Assembly: GCF_036226685.1 (NCBI RefSeq)
Contig: NZ_CP109009.1
Span: 6,475,501-6,539,500 of the forward strand
Reading direction: 5' to 3'
DNA: 64,000 nt
Source: Streptomyces sp. NBC_00690
GTDB taxonomy: Bacteria; Actinomycetota; Actinomycetes; Streptomycetales; Streptomycetaceae
Shown: piece by piece, positions 49,462 to 58,412 of the stretch
Layout of the letters: every line of letters begins with the position of its first letter
Numbering within the stretch: position 1 is the first letter of the stretch
The notes under the pieces: model-generated
Told to the model about the DNA's origin: nothing
Seen by the model: only the letters and a program-made list of their open reading frames with translations
Database searches by the model: none
Translations under genes and position numbers: made by a program

Positions 49462-50571
49462 ATGACGATGCACAAGAGCGCTGCTGTGAGTGTTGACGCG
49501 ATGATCGAGGATCTACGGACGCTCGTCGAGGTCGAGTCCCCGTCGCGTGATCTCGCCGCCCTGGACGCATCGGCCCGCGCGGTGGCCGCGGTCATCGAGA
49601 ACCGGCTGGGTGGACAGGCCGTCCTGGTGGAGAGCGCGGCCGGACCGCACCTGCGCTGGTCGGGCGGCGGCGAGCCCCGGGTGTTGATCCTCGGCCACCA
49701 TGACACCGTCTTTCCGCTGGGCACGCTGGAGCGCCGCCCGTTCCGGGTGGCGGACGGGCATGCGACGGGCCCGGGAGTCTTCGACATGCTGGGTGGCCTG
49801 GTGCAGGCGATCCACGGTCTGGCGGCGCTGGACGATCTTTCGGGTGTGGAGATCCTGGTGACCGCCGACGAGGAGGTCGGATCGCGCTCCTCTCGGGCCC
49901 TGATCGAGGAGCTGGCCCGCACCTGCGGAGCTGTGCTGGTGTTCGAGGGCGCCGCCGATGACGGCGGCTTGAAGACGGGCCGCAAGGGGTGCGGCACCTT
50001 CGAGGTGTCCATCAAGGGACGTGCAGCGCATGCGGGGCTGGAGCCCGAAGCGGGAGTGAACGCCCTGATCGAAGCGGCGCACCAGGTGCTGGACATCTCG
50101 GCACTGAGTCGGCCAGAGATCGGGACGACGGTGACGCCGACGGTGGCATCTGCGGGAACCACGGACAACGTGATTCCCGCCGAGGCGACGGTCCTGGTCG
50201 ATGTCCGCGTCGAATCGGCCGAGGAGAAGGAAAGGGTCGAGACGTGGATGGCGACACTCGCCCCCCATCTGGACGAGGCCCAGATCACCGTTTCGGGAGC
50301 CGTGGGTCGGCCGCCGATGCCGGAGTCGGCGTCGGCGGAGCTGTTCGCGATGGCGCAGCGGATTCAGCCGGGCATCCTGGGCAAGGCGGTCGGTGGCGGC
50401 AGCGACGGCAACTTCACGGGCGCGTTGGGAGTGCCCACGCTCGACGGTCTGGGAGCCGTCGGTGGCGGTGCCCACGCCGAGCATGAGTATCTGGTGATCG
50501 ACGCGATGGAGGAGCGGGCGAACCTCGTCACCGGACTGGTGAACGCGATCCGCGACTCCCGGAGCGAGTGA
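49462..50571 (+). CDS. M20-family metallopeptidase (CPG2/ArgE-like)
   Basis: A 369-aa zinc exopeptidase of the M20/M28 clan. The metal sites are intact: HHDT (first zinc ligand and catalytic Asp, about residue 78), GPGVFDMLGG (bridging Asp) and TADEEVGS (catalytic Glu pair). The dimerisation (lid) domain lies between about 170 and 280, and the C-terminal ligand HAEHEYL completes the set. Such enzymes hydrolyse N-acyl amino acids, glutamate conjugates or small peptides. No signal peptide, so cytosolic. ATG at 49462 precedes MHKSAAVS; the ribosome binding site is weak (TTGGTGG). Confidence 0.92.
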   Translation: MTMHKSAAVSVDAMIEDLRTLVEVESPSRDLAALDASARAVAAVIENRLGGQAVLVESAAGPHLRWSGGGEPRVLILGHHDTVFPLGTLERRPFRVADGHATGPGVFDMLGGLVQAIHGLAALDDLSGVEILVTADEEVGSRSSRALIEELARTCGAVLVFEGAADDGGLKTGRKGCGTFEVSIKGRAAHAGLEPEAGVNALIEAAHQVLDISALSRPEIGTTVTPTVASAGTTDNVIPAEATVLVDVRVESAEEKERVETWMATLAPHLDEAQITVSGAVGRPPMPESASAELFAMAQRIQPGILGKAVGGGSDGNFTGALGVPTLDGLGAVGGGAHAEHEYLVIDAMEERANLVTGLVNAIRDSRSE

Positions 50572-50617
50572 GCGCGTAGGGACCGTGAGCGGCGGGCGCC
50601 GAAGCACCCGCCGACCG

Positions 50618-51061
50618 TCAGCGCTGCCGGTCCAGTTCGGCGCGCACGGTCTTCCCCCGGGGCGCCCGATCGACCACTTCCCAGCGGTCGGCGAGTGCCT
50701 CCACCAGCATCAGCCCCCGTCCGCCGTCCTGTTCGAGCCGCGCTTCGACCAGGGCGCCGGGCCCTGGGGGACGTCGTGCATGGCTGTCCGAGACATCGAT
50801 CCGCAGCAGTTCCGGTGTGAGCGAGAGCTCCAGTTCGAAGTCCGCGCCGGGCACTCGGCCGTGGGTGGCTGCGTTCGCGGCCAGTTCCGCGATGAGGAGG
50901 GCGGCGATATCACCGACGGCGGAACCGGCCGGTACGCCCCAGTCCTGGAGGCGGTAGCTCGCGAGGTGGCGAGCCAAGCGGGCGCCCAGCGGTGAGGAGG
51001 TGAACCGCTGCCGAAAGACGTGCACGGTCGCCTCAATGTCGTGGAGGGGGAAAGCTGGCAT
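50618..51061 (-). CDS. ATP-binding protein of the RsbW/anti-sigma HATPase family
   Basis: A 147-aa GHKL kinase-fold protein. The N-box-like ALLIAELAANAATHG (about residues 53-68), the LRIDVSDSHARRPP G1 region and the GRGLMLVEALADRWEV lid are clear. In streptomycetes such small ATPases occur next to XRE-DUF5753 and DUF397 genes in WhiJ/AbaA-type loci, where they are thought to tune developmental regulators. It is divergent from the XRE gene. ATG at 51061, with GGGGGAAAGCTGGC upstream. Confidence 0.88.
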   Translation of the reverse strand: MPAFPLHDIEATVHVFRQRFTSSPLGARLARHLASYRLQDWGVPAGSAVGDIAALLIAELAANAATHGRVPGADFELELSLTPELLRIDVSDSHARRPPGPGALVEARLEQDGGRGLMLVEALADRWEVVDRAPRGKTVRAELDRQR

Positions 51062-51429
51062 GGCGCCAATGTGCCCGCTGGCCAGGGACGTTCACCAGAT
51101 CGACGACCCCTACGCCGTCCCTGCGTACGAGTTCCCCACTCGACCGTAGGACCGACCGCCCGTAACCTCCGCGGGGTCGTCGCGCGGTGCATCCGCCCGT
51201 GGCCCGGGTGAGGGTATGAACATACGTACGGTAGTCGCGCCATTCTGGTCGGGCCATGTCAGAGAACGCTTTACCTACGGCGCTGACCTGCTGTTACGGG
51301 CAGCTGGCGACTGGTACGCGGGAGCAGCGTACGGGTTCGGGGCCTGGACGGTAGGGGTAACCGCCCGTGAGCATGGCCGAGTTGGCGCGTTGGATACGGG
51401 GAACAACGGTCGCGCGGGAGGTGTCTGGA
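51062..51429. other. Divergent intergenic region of the regulatory trio
   Basis: The 368-bp region between the divergent ATPase and XRE genes holds both promoters. AACATACGTACGGTA around 51219-51233 contains a small palindrome (TACGTA). Frames on the plus strand here lack credible starts. I see no other element. Confidence 0.45.
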
Positions 51430-52284
51430 ATGACGGACGGTACGGGTGCGGGCGTCGCCGCCGGTGGTGAACCGGAGACATCGGACAGCCTCAGGGCGTT
51501 CGGCGAGGTCGTCAAAGCGTTCCGCAAACGGGCGCGCCTGACCCAGGAGGAGTTCGCCCCGAGGGTCCGCTACTCGGTCCCCACCATCGCCTCCATCGAA
51601 CAGGGCCGCCGCTTCCCGCCACCGGACTTCGTGGAACGCGCGGAAGAGGTCCTGGACGCCTTCGGCGCCCTGCGCGGCGCCGCCCGACACCTCTCCCGCC
51701 AACCTGGCCTGGCGAGTTGGTTCCGCCAGTGGGCCAAGCTTGAGGCGGAGGCGGTGAGCCTCAACACCTACGAGTGCCGGGTGGTGCCGGGGTTGTTGCA
51801 GACGGAGGGGTACGCGCGGGCGGTGACATTCAGCGTGCCGCCCCTGCCGGACGCGGAGACGATGGACCAGCGGATCGCGGCTCGACTGGCCCGTCACGAC
51901 CTACTGTCCACGAGCAGGAAACCGCCAACGTCATTCAGCTTCATCGTGGAACAGGCGGTGCTGGAACGGCACACCGGAGGAGACGCCGTAACACGCGAGT
52001 TGTACGACCACCTGTTGGATTTGATCGAGCGCAACTGGAACGTGGAATTGCAGCTCATGCCGCTACGGCAGCCGGTGCACGCGGGTCTGGACGGACCACT
52101 GCGGTTGGCGGAGACCCCGGACAACCGGTGGTTCGGCTACTCGGAAGGCCAGGAAAACGGACGCCTCATTTCCGACCCGAAAGAGGTCAGCCGTCTTCAT
52201 CAACGCTATGCGAAGATGCGCTCACAGGCCCTGACCCCCGAGGACTCCTTGGGCCTGTTGAAGCGATTGCGAGGAACGCTATGA
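51430..52284 (+). CDS. XRE-family regulator with DUF5753 (WhiJ-like)
   Basis: A 284-aa protein with an XRE helix-turn-helix at about 25-80 (FRKRARLTQEEFAPRVRYSVPTIASIEQGRRFPP) and the DUF5753 domain filling the rest (WAKLEAEAVSLNTYECRVVPGLLQTEGYARAV; RQPVHAGLDGPLRLAE). It is the WhiJ-like regulator type with a DUF397 partner encoded immediately downstream, whose gene overlaps it by ATGA. ATG at 51430 has GGGAGG at 51417-51422. Probably acts in development or secondary metabolism; the exact targets are unknown. Confidence 0.92.
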   Translation: MTDGTGAGVAAGGEPETSDSLRAFGEVVKAFRKRARLTQEEFAPRVRYSVPTIASIEQGRRFPPPDFVERAEEVLDAFGALRGAARHLSRQPGLASWFRQWAKLEAEAVSLNTYECRVVPGLLQTEGYARAVTFSVPPLPDAETMDQRIAARLARHDLLSTSRKPPTSFSFIVEQAVLERHTGGDAVTRELYDHLLDLIERNWNVELQLMPLRQPVHAGLDGPLRLAETPDNRWFGYSEGQENGRLISDPKEVSRLHQRYAKMRSQALTPEDSLGLLKRLRGTL

Positions 52285-52526
52285 GCACGTCCGAACTGGC
52301 CTGGTTCAAGAGCAGCTACAGCGGCTCGCAGGGCGATGACTGCGTCGAGGTGGCGATGTCCTGGCACAAGTCCAGCTACAGCAGTGGAAGTCAGGGTGAC
52401 TGCGTCGAGGTCGCCGCCTGCCCCACCACGATCCATGTCCGGGACTCCAAGCTGCGGCAGAGCCCGCAACTGGCCGTCGCCCCGGAAGCCTGGAACACCT
52501 TCCTCACGTACGCGTCCCACCACTGA
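52281..52526 (+). CDS. DUF397 protein with internally duplicated motif
   Basis: An 81-aa DUF397 protein. The family motif W-x-KSSYS...CVEVA appears twice, as FKSSYSGSQGDDCVEVA and HKSSYSSGSQGDCVEVA, before the usual IHVRDSKLRQSPQLAV and a C-terminal WNTFLTYA. Most DUF397 proteins (60-70 aa) have one copy. It overlaps the XRE gene (ATGA) and probably binds it. Followed by a terminator. Confidence 0.93.
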   Translation: MSTSELAWFKSSYSGSQGDDCVEVAMSWHKSSYSSGSQGDCVEVAACPTTIHVRDSKLRQSPQLAVAPEAWNTFLTYASHH

Positions 52527-52539
52527 CCCACCGCGCGAC

Positions 52540-52578
52540 AGAACGCCTCGCTCCGGATCTCCGGCGGCGGGGCGTTCT
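52540..52578 (+). terminator. Stem-loop terminator after the DUF397 gene
   Basis: AGAACGCC (52540-52547) pairs with GGCGTTCT (52571-52578), 14 bp after the stop. Confidence 0.65.
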
Positions 52579-52682
52579 CCTGTTCTGCCCCCCTCCGAGC
52601 GCCGAACCGACCCCCTTCCTGGCCTCATTTATCGATCGCTTGATAGAAAGTTGATCGTCATACGTGTTCGCCAGGGGGACTT

Positions 52683-53126
52683 GTGTCATTTGATAGTGAA
52701 TGGGCTGAGCTGAGGTCGGCGGCGACCGATCGGCAGACCGCGATGCGGCTGAACCAGGTCGCCCCGGATGGAGGCGGTGGTCCCGGGCCGCAAGGTGACC
52801 TGGCCGTCGACCAGCAGGATCTGGCGGCGGTGGGCGACGCCGCGTTCAAACTGCGCCAGCGGCTCGGCACGGACGGCGACCACGCCAAGGCCAGCACCAC
52901 CGAGGCCGCGGGTTCCCTGAAGGTGGACTTCGCCCTGGGGGCCGCCCTGGCGACGGTGGCGGAGAAGTGGCAGACCCAGATGGGCACGGTGCTGGACGCC
53001 TGCGCCCATATCTCCAACCACCTCGACTACACCCAGAACGCCCACGCCGGTGATGAGCGCTGGTTGGTCACGCAGTTCAAGTTCGCCCAGCTGGACCAGG
53101 GATTCGAAGAAGGAGCGCAGCGCTGA
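52683..53126 (+). CDS. WXG100/ESX-like small helical protein
   Basis: A 147-aa protein, mainly helical, with WAELRSAATDRQTAMRLN at the start and a WQTQMGTVLDACAHISNHL segment that ends with a conserved aromatic-rich hairpin. This resembles Streptomyces WXG100-type proteins that precede large partner genes. GTG start at 52683 with AGGGGGA upstream. The stop shares one base with the start of the 687-aa gene, so they are coupled. Export through a type VII system is possible, but no secretion gene is present here. Confidence 0.65.
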   Translation: MSFDSEWAELRSAATDRQTAMRLNQVAPDGGGGPGPQGDLAVDQQDLAAVGDAAFKLRQRLGTDGDHAKASTTEAAGSLKVDFALGAALATVAEKWQTQMGTVLDACAHISNHLDYTQNAHAGDERWLVTQFKFAQLDQGFEEGAQR

Positions 53127-55189
53127 TGGACCTCGACGCCCTGCGCCTCGCGGACTTCTCCAAACTGGCCACCGCCGTCACCGACTGGACCGCCATGGCC
53201 ACCAAACTGTGGGAGTTGGAGGAGGACGCCCGTCGGGATCTCGGAGGGAAGGCCGCAAAGGCCAACTGGGCCGGGGTGAACGCCACCGTCACCCGGGAGT
53301 TCATCGGCAAGACGGCCAAGGAGTTCGCCGATGCCGCGACCCAGGCGACCAGCATCAAGAACATCCTCAGCGACACCCACGGCGAACTCGTCGACTACAA
53401 GGCCAAGCTGAACGCGGCCATCGGGCGGGGGCTGGAGAAGAACCTCACCGTCATCGGCACCGGCGACGGCGGTTTCACCGTCACGATGAACATCCACCCC
53501 GACCGTGCCGCCAAGGGGCACACGGTTCCCGAGCACTCCGAAGCCGACGCCATCGCGTTCCGGGACGAGATCCAACGCATCCTGGAAGGCGCGACCGAGA
53601 GCGACAGCAGCGCTGCCCGCGCCCTGACCATGCTCGTGGGGCAGACCGAGTTCGGGTTCTCCGACGCCGCGTACTACGACCGCGACCGGGCGGCCGAGGC
53701 GATGAAGGACGCCGACCGGATCGCCAAGCTGATGCAGACCAAGGGCGACGACATGTCCCCCGAGGAGTTCGACCGCCTCAATCGCGATCTCGCCCGCTAC
53801 CAGGACGACCCGCTGTTCCAGGAGACACTGGCCACCGCGATCGGGCCGCGCGGACTGCTCGACTTCTGGGCGGATCTCGCCGATCCCTCGGACGGTGGTG
53901 CGCTCCAGCGCTCCCGCCATGAACAGTTCGGCGACTTCCAGAGCAATCTTTCCCTCACCCTGGCGGGTGCCACCCAGTCCGACAGCCCCGCCATGCGCAA
54001 CTGGGAGAAGGACATGGTCAAGCTCGGTGAGGAGCGCGTCCAGACCCGTGGCAGCCAGGTCTACGGCTACCAGATCATGAGCAACCTGATGCGCACCGGG
54101 GACTGGGACAACCGCTTCCTCAACAACTACGGCAACGCGCTCGTGGCCACCGAGAAGAAGATGCAACTCCCGGCGAACTACTGGAACGGTGGACTCCCGC
54201 CCACGCCGAAGCTGAACTTCATCGGCGAGGACTTCGGCCGCGACCCCATGACCGGCTTCATGAGCGCGCTCGCGGCCAGCCCCGATGCCGCCACCGAGTT
54301 CTTCAACACCACCCGCCCCACCGACAACGCCCAATACGTACTCGGTGACCGGCAGACCTTCGACGACACGCCCCTCGACAGCAAGGACGGCAACGGGGCC
54401 CGTGAGGCGACCGGCGCCGCCCTCGTCGCCGCCACCACCGGCATCAACCCCAACGACCCCACCGCCAAGCCCGTCGACCACACCCCCGCACACCGCGAGG
54501 CACTGGACCGCTCCCTGAGGTTCCTCTCCGAACGCGGCGACGACTTCCCCGTCGAGATGCGCGACGACATGGCGAAGGTCCTGATCAACCATGGAGATGT
54601 GGTGCACCACACGGCCAGCGCGCAGGCGGACGATGCGAAGGACCCCAGACTGCTGGATCGCAGCCAGCTACTGGAGGTCAGCAAGCAGATCTCCCGTGAT
54701 CAGGAGTCCTATGGCATCCTCAACGACGGCATGAACCAGGAGATGTTGCGCGACATCCACCACGATCGTCCGAGCGACCCGCAGGAGACGCTGCTCAGGT
54801 CCGGAGCCACGGTGGGCTTCCTGGAGGAGGCGCGTTACCAGGCGCTCAAGACGGACAAGGAAGACCCCTCCTGGGAAGCCAAGTGGATGTACCACGGCTT
54901 CGGCGGGGCCGCCAATTTCATTCCGGTACTCGGCGACGCGGCCCAGCGCGGTGTCGATGCGCTCGCTTACCAATGGCAACTCGACGAGCAGGCTCGGATC
55001 AACGACGAGATCTCGCGCGAGAACGGCACGACGTTCAGAGCCCGTGAACAGCAGTTGCAGGCGCTCGCCGATGAATGGGCCAAGGCCAACCCCGACTCGG
55101 GAGCCAACCGCTATGTCCTGACGGACCAGATCAACGGCGCCGCCTTCGACGGCAACGGTCGGGCGGCCGGATTGGCGGGCGACCAGTGA
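53126..55189 (+). CDS. Large WXG-associated protein (DUF6571-like, 687 aa)
   Basis: A 687-aa soluble protein. The N-terminal 130 residues are helical and WXG/PPE-like (WELEEDARRDLGGKAAKANWAGVNATVTREFIGKTAKEFADAATQATSIKNIL). The middle and C-terminal regions, with FSDAAYYDRDRAAEAMKDADRIAKLM, LDFWADLADPSDG and WMYHGFGGAANFIPVLGDAAQRGVDAL, match the layout I recall for DUF6571-family actinomycete proteins. No clear enzymatic motif is visible. It may be a type VII substrate or a contact-dependent effector, or a scaffold. It is followed by a lipoprotein gene with a GTGA overlap. Confidence 0.72.
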   Translation: MDLDALRLADFSKLATAVTDWTAMATKLWELEEDARRDLGGKAAKANWAGVNATVTREFIGKTAKEFADAATQATSIKNILSDTHGELVDYKAKLNAAIGRGLEKNLTVIGTGDGGFTVTMNIHPDRAAKGHTVPEHSEADAIAFRDEIQRILEGATESDSSAARALTMLVGQTEFGFSDAAYYDRDRAAEAMKDADRIAKLMQTKGDDMSPEEFDRLNRDLARYQDDPLFQETLATAIGPRGLLDFWADLADPSDGGALQRSRHEQFGDFQSNLSLTLAGATQSDSPAMRNWEKDMVKLGEERVQTRGSQVYGYQIMSNLMRTGDWDNRFLNNYGNALVATEKKMQLPANYWNGGLPPTPKLNFIGEDFGRDPMTGFMSALAASPDAATEFFNTTRPTDNAQYVLGDRQTFDDTPLDSKDGNGAREATGAALVAATTGINPNDPTAKPVDHTPAHREALDRSLRFLSERGDDFPVEMRDDMAKVLINHGDVVHHTASAQADDAKDPRLLDRSQLLEVSKQISRDQESYGILNDGMNQEMLRDIHHDRPSDPQETLLRSGATVGFLEEARYQALKTDKEDPSWEAKWMYHGFGGAANFIPVLGDAAQRGVDALAYQWQLDEQARINDEISRENGTTFRAREQQLQALADEWAKANPDSGANRYVLTDQINGAAFDGNGRAAGLAGDQ

Positions 55190-55698
55190 GGCGGACCCGT
55201 ATCGCAGTCGTCGCACTCGTACTCGTCGGTGCTACGGCGGCCTGCTCATCCGATGAGGTCTACGCGGCACCCGACGAAGTCTGTGGGGTGGCCGTCGACA
55301 GTGGGGCGGTGGACCCGCTCCTGCCGGAGGGGAAGAAGCTCGACCAGACCAAGTCCGGTTCACAGGCGACACTTTCGCAGTGCCGCCTGAGTGTGGACGG
55401 GAAGGGAGTCCTCTCGGTGAAGAGCTACTTCGTACCCGCGAAGGAGGACCCCGTCGAGACCAAAGCCTGGGAGCTGACGAATCCCGCCGAGATCAGCGTG
55501 GGCGACAATGCCCGGGTCAGCGATGCCATGGCGATCGCCGTGGCTGATTGCGCCTCCGCCGGCGAGCGCCGCAAGTTCGTCGTCCAGGCGTACCCGTTGA
55601 CAACGGCCTCCGACCTCCCGGAGCGTCGTGAGGACCTCACCCGCTTCATGGCGGCGTACTTCCCGAAGGCCCAGGCAGCCGTCGACTGCACGTCATGA
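55186..55698 (+). CDS. Putative lipoprotein (170 aa)
   Basis: An exported lipoprotein: MRRTRIAVVALVLVGATAAC carries a lipobox TAAC (Cys20), after which the mature part begins SSDEVYAAPDEVCGVAV. Four further cysteines (VCGV, SQCRL, DCASAG, VDCTS) probably form disulphides. The GTG at 55186 overlaps the DUF6571-like stop by GTGA, so this is the third gene of the WXG-type operon. Immunity protein, anchor or sensor are all possible. Confidence 0.8.
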   Translation: MRRTRIAVVALVLVGATAACSSDEVYAAPDEVCGVAVDSGAVDPLLPEGKKLDQTKSGSQATLSQCRLSVDGKGVLSVKSYFVPAKEDPVETKAWELTNPAEISVGDNARVSDAMAIAVADCASAGERRKFVVQAYPLTTASDLPERREDLTRFMAAYFPKAQAAVDCTS

Positions 55699-55704
55699 CC
55701 CAAC

Positions 55705-55739
55705 CGTGTCGCCGCCGCGCCGAGGCAGGCGGCGACACG
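55705..55739. terminator. Bidirectional stem-loop terminator
   Basis: CGTGTCGCCGCC (55705-55716) and GGCGGCGACACG (55728-55739) form a perfect 12-bp stem between convergent genes. Confidence 0.75.
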
Positions 55740-55749
55740 CCGTGGAAGA

Positions 55750-55992
55750 TCAGAGCACGCGGACCCAGAGGGTGTACACGTTGGCGACGAACTGGTGGGG
55801 CCTGCAGTCGGAGAGCGGTCCGTACAGATGCGCCACGGCGGCGCCTGCGCGCTTGCATTCGGCGTATGTCGAGTGGTCGCTGATCGCGCGATAGCCGATC
55901 GACGCCGATGCGGAGCCGGCGCCCGCGAACAGGACGGCGCCGATGGTGAGGAACCCGGCGAGCACGCCGGCAGCACTTCGTTTCAAGGTCAT
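55750..55992 (-). CDS. Small secreted protein (80 aa)
   Basis: A signal peptide (MTLKRSAAGVLAGFLTIGAVLFAGAGSASA) is followed by a 50-residue mature domain, SIGYRAISDHSTYAECKRAGAAVAHLYGPLSDCRPHQF, with two cysteines, ending in VYTLWVRVL. AGGAG is 5 bp before the ATG at 55992. The upstream open frame to 56043 lacks a ribosome binding site. Family unknown; the sequence resembles small cysteine-containing secreted proteins common in streptomycetes. Confidence 0.75.
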   Translation of the reverse strand: MTLKRSAAGVLAGFLTIGAVLFAGAGSASASIGYRAISDHSTYAECKRAGAAVAHLYGPLSDCRPHQFVANVYTLWVRVL

Positions 55993-56280
55993 CACAACTC
56001 CTGAAGGTGCGGTGCGGTGGTCCAGGGACGGGGGTCGCGACATGCTCCGCCGACGGCACGGTTGCTCCCGGCTGGGGCGGCCGGGTGAAAACTATCCGCA
56101 TCGAACGAGGCTCGACAAGTGGTCTGCACCAATGGATAGTTGGGAAGGCCAGGTAATCTTGCTCACCCTGATCCACCCGCCGCCGCACAAGCCGTGGAAG
56201 CACCGCCGCCAGGGGACGACGCCCGCTCACCCACCGCACTACGCCCGCACCTGACCCGGCCCTGTGCCGGGCCTGCGGGC

Positions 56281-56724
56281 TCAGGCCGCGGCAGCAGTGG
56301 GTGTGAATCCGCTCTGCCCGAAGAGCACGGCGTGCCCGGGCGGAAGTTTGGCGAGGAGGCGGCGGGTGAGGGGACGGCCGGCGTGCTGGGCGACGAGGGC
56401 GAGGACGGTGCTGGCGGCCCAGCGGGCCTGGGGTGAGGTGGTGGGTGCGAGCCGGAAGGCGACAGCAGCGACGAACGCGGGCGCGCTCAGCGGCTCGACG
56501 AGCGACGGTTGAGCGACGAGCAGTTGTCCCGCCTCGCGGGGGAGGAGCCGAGCGAGCTCCGCACTCTCTTTGTCACTGAGTTGTCCGCCCAGGACGGTGA
56601 GTACTGCGCGCAGGGCCCGTTCACCCTCCTCTGGGGTGGCGTATCGGCCGGCGTACCTGACCTGCTCAAGGAGGAGTTGCCACGGCAAGATGGGGTGTCC
56701 TTTCTCAAAGCTGTCCGGATACAC
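56281..56724 (-). CDS. DUF2267-domain protein
   Basis: A protein of about 147 aa with the DUF2267 helical domain: LLEQVRYAGRYATPEEGERALRAVLTVLGGQLSDKESAELARLLPREAGQLLV, then AFRLAPTTSPQARWAASTVLALVAQHAG. The frame is open to 57153, but its first half is an arginine/proline-rich stretch that overlaps the PLD gene. I place the start at the GTG at 56724, whose ribosome binding site is weak, so the exact start is uncertain. DUF2267 genes often accompany stress-related loci, as here. Confidence 0.72.
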   Translation of the reverse strand: MYPDSFEKGHPILPWQLLLEQVRYAGRYATPEEGERALRAVLTVLGGQLSDKESAELARLLPREAGQLLVAQPSLVEPLSAPAFVAAVAFRLAPTTSPQARWAASTVLALVAQHAGRPLTRRLLAKLPPGHAVLFGQSGFTPTAAAA

Positions 56725-56977
56725 CGGACGGCACGGAAGCGGTTCGGCATGCGAACCGCGCGGATCGTCGGCGTCCCACAACGGGCCGCCATCCGCTGAG
56801 GGTTGGAGCGCGACCCGTCGGGCACAAGGGTTCCCGTTCCCGGGGCGCTCATGCGTCGCTGCCGCGGCTCGTGGTGAACCGGTCCCAGCGCTCTCAGTGG
56901 GCTCAGTGCCCTCAGGGTTCTCAGTGTCCTCAGAAGGGTGGCGGTCAGACGCGGATCGACCCCACGCCGTACCCCGG

Positions 56978-58177
56978 TCAGAGGAACCTTCGGATGGGGG
57001 CGACAGCGGCCTCCCGCAGCCGCTGACCATTGGATCGCCGTTTCCAGCGTCCCTTCTCGATCCGCTCACTGAGCTGGAGGTCCTCGTCGAAGTGACCGTC
57101 CAGGGTGGCGGTGAACGACGCGTCCAGGACCGCGAGCATGACCTCTTCGTCATGGTCGAGGGAGCGGCGGTTGAAGTTGGTGGAGCCGATCAGCGAGGTG
57201 ATCCGATCCACCGTGATCACCTTGGCGTGCATCATCGTCGGCTGGTACTGGAAGATCTTCACACCGCATTCGAGGAGCTCCTCGTAGTGGTGCTGGCCCG
57301 CGAGTTGGCAGACCCGTTTGTCGGTGTGAGGGCCGGGGAGCAGGATCTCCACCTCGACCCCGCGTCTGGCCGCAGCGCAGATCAGATCGATGAAGTAGGC
57401 GTCCGGGGCGAAGTAGGCGGTGGCCAGTCGGAAGCGTTCCTGGGCGGATTCGAGCGTGACACGGATCAAGGTCTGCATGTCCTGCCAGCCGAAACTGGCC
57501 GAGCCGCGCACGACCTGCACCACGGCGTCCCCCTGCGGAGAGTGGGTGGTGAAGCGGTCGTGGGAGTCGAAGAGGGAGTCATGGCACTCGGCCCAGTTCT
57601 GTGCGAACGCCGCGGCGATACCGTCCACGGCGGGACCGCTCACCCGGACGTGGGTGTCACGCCACTCGTTCTCGCTGCCGGCGTCACCGCACCACTCCTC
57701 GGCGATGCCCACCCCGCCGGTGTACGCCACCGACTCGTCCACGACCAGCACCTTGCGGTGGCAACGGTGATTCTGCTTCAGCGGGGAGAGGTACAGGGGC
57801 TTGCGGAACCAGGCCACCTGCGCACCGGCCCGATCCATCAGGTCGAGCAGGTCCTTCTCGATGAGACGGCTGCCGAAACCATCCAGCAGCAGACGCACCC
57901 GCACTCCGTTGCGAGCCCGGTCGGCCAGCGCTTCGGCGAACTGGCGCGCGATGTCACCGCGCCAGTACACGAAGGTCATCATGTCCACCGTGTGTTCCGC
58001 GTTGCGGATGCTCTCCAGCATCGCGGGGAAGATCTCGTCCCCGTTGCGCAGTGGCAGCAGGGCGTTCCCTTCCGTGGCGGCGATGCCGATCAGACGCTCC
58101 AGCCTGCGTCTCATGCGCTGCTTCCGCTCGTCCAGCAGGGAAGACGATGGGGCGGTTTCGTACGGCAGTCGTGTCAT
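56978..58177 (-). CDS. Phospholipase D-like (cardiolipin-synthase type) protein
   Basis: A 399-aa PLD-superfamily enzyme with both HKD motifs intact: HRKVLVVD (His140, Lys142, Asp147) and HAKVITVD (His317, Lys319, Asp324), each followed by the usual GG(V/I) or GSTN segment. It lacks the N-terminal membrane helices of classical cardiolipin synthases, so it may be a soluble bacterial type (ClsC/B-like) or another phosphatidyltransferase. ATG at 58177 has AGGTGA upstream; the longer frame to 58249 is not needed. It sits in a group of stress-type genes. Confidence 0.9.
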   Translation of the reverse strand: MTRLPYETAPSSSLLDERKQRMRRRLERLIGIAATEGNALLPLRNGDEIFPAMLESIRNAEHTVDMMTFVYWRGDIARQFAEALADRARNGVRVRLLLDGFGSRLIEKDLLDLMDRAGAQVAWFRKPLYLSPLKQNHRCHRKVLVVDESVAYTGGVGIAEEWCGDAGSENEWRDTHVRVSGPAVDGIAAAFAQNWAECHDSLFDSHDRFTTHSPQGDAVVQVVRGSASFGWQDMQTLIRVTLESAQERFRLATAYFAPDAYFIDLICAAARRGVEVEILLPGPHTDKRVCQLAGQHHYEELLECGVKIFQYQPTMMHAKVITVDRITSLIGSTNFNRRSLDHDEEVMLAVLDASFTATLDGHFDEDLQLSERIEKGRWKRRSNGQRLREAAVAPIRRFL

Positions 58178-58412
58178 GTCGTCACCTGGCCATTCGGGAA
58201 ATGCCGCCCCGAGGATCGGCAGGCACGGTGTGCTGACTGTACCGCGCATTCGTAAGAGCGAGGCACCCTACGGCATCGTCGGATCCGGAAATGTGGGGGG
58301 TGTGTCACGTCACGGCCACCTCTCTTGCCCAGGCTCGGTCAGATCAAAACAGCAGATTTTCAGGAGTGAATGTTTCTCGTCGGGGCACCTGATTTTCCGG
58401 AGGTTAATAATC

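Noticed and set aside
51216..51470. 84-codon plus-strand frame in the ATPase/XRE divergent region
   Set aside because: It overlaps the start of the XRE gene, has no matching ribosome binding site and ends in an arginine/glycine tail typical of GC-rich noise.
56725..57153. Upstream half of the DUF2267 frame
   Set aside because: Pro/Arg/Ser-rich and overlaps the 3' end of the PLD gene in another frame; unlikely to be translated.
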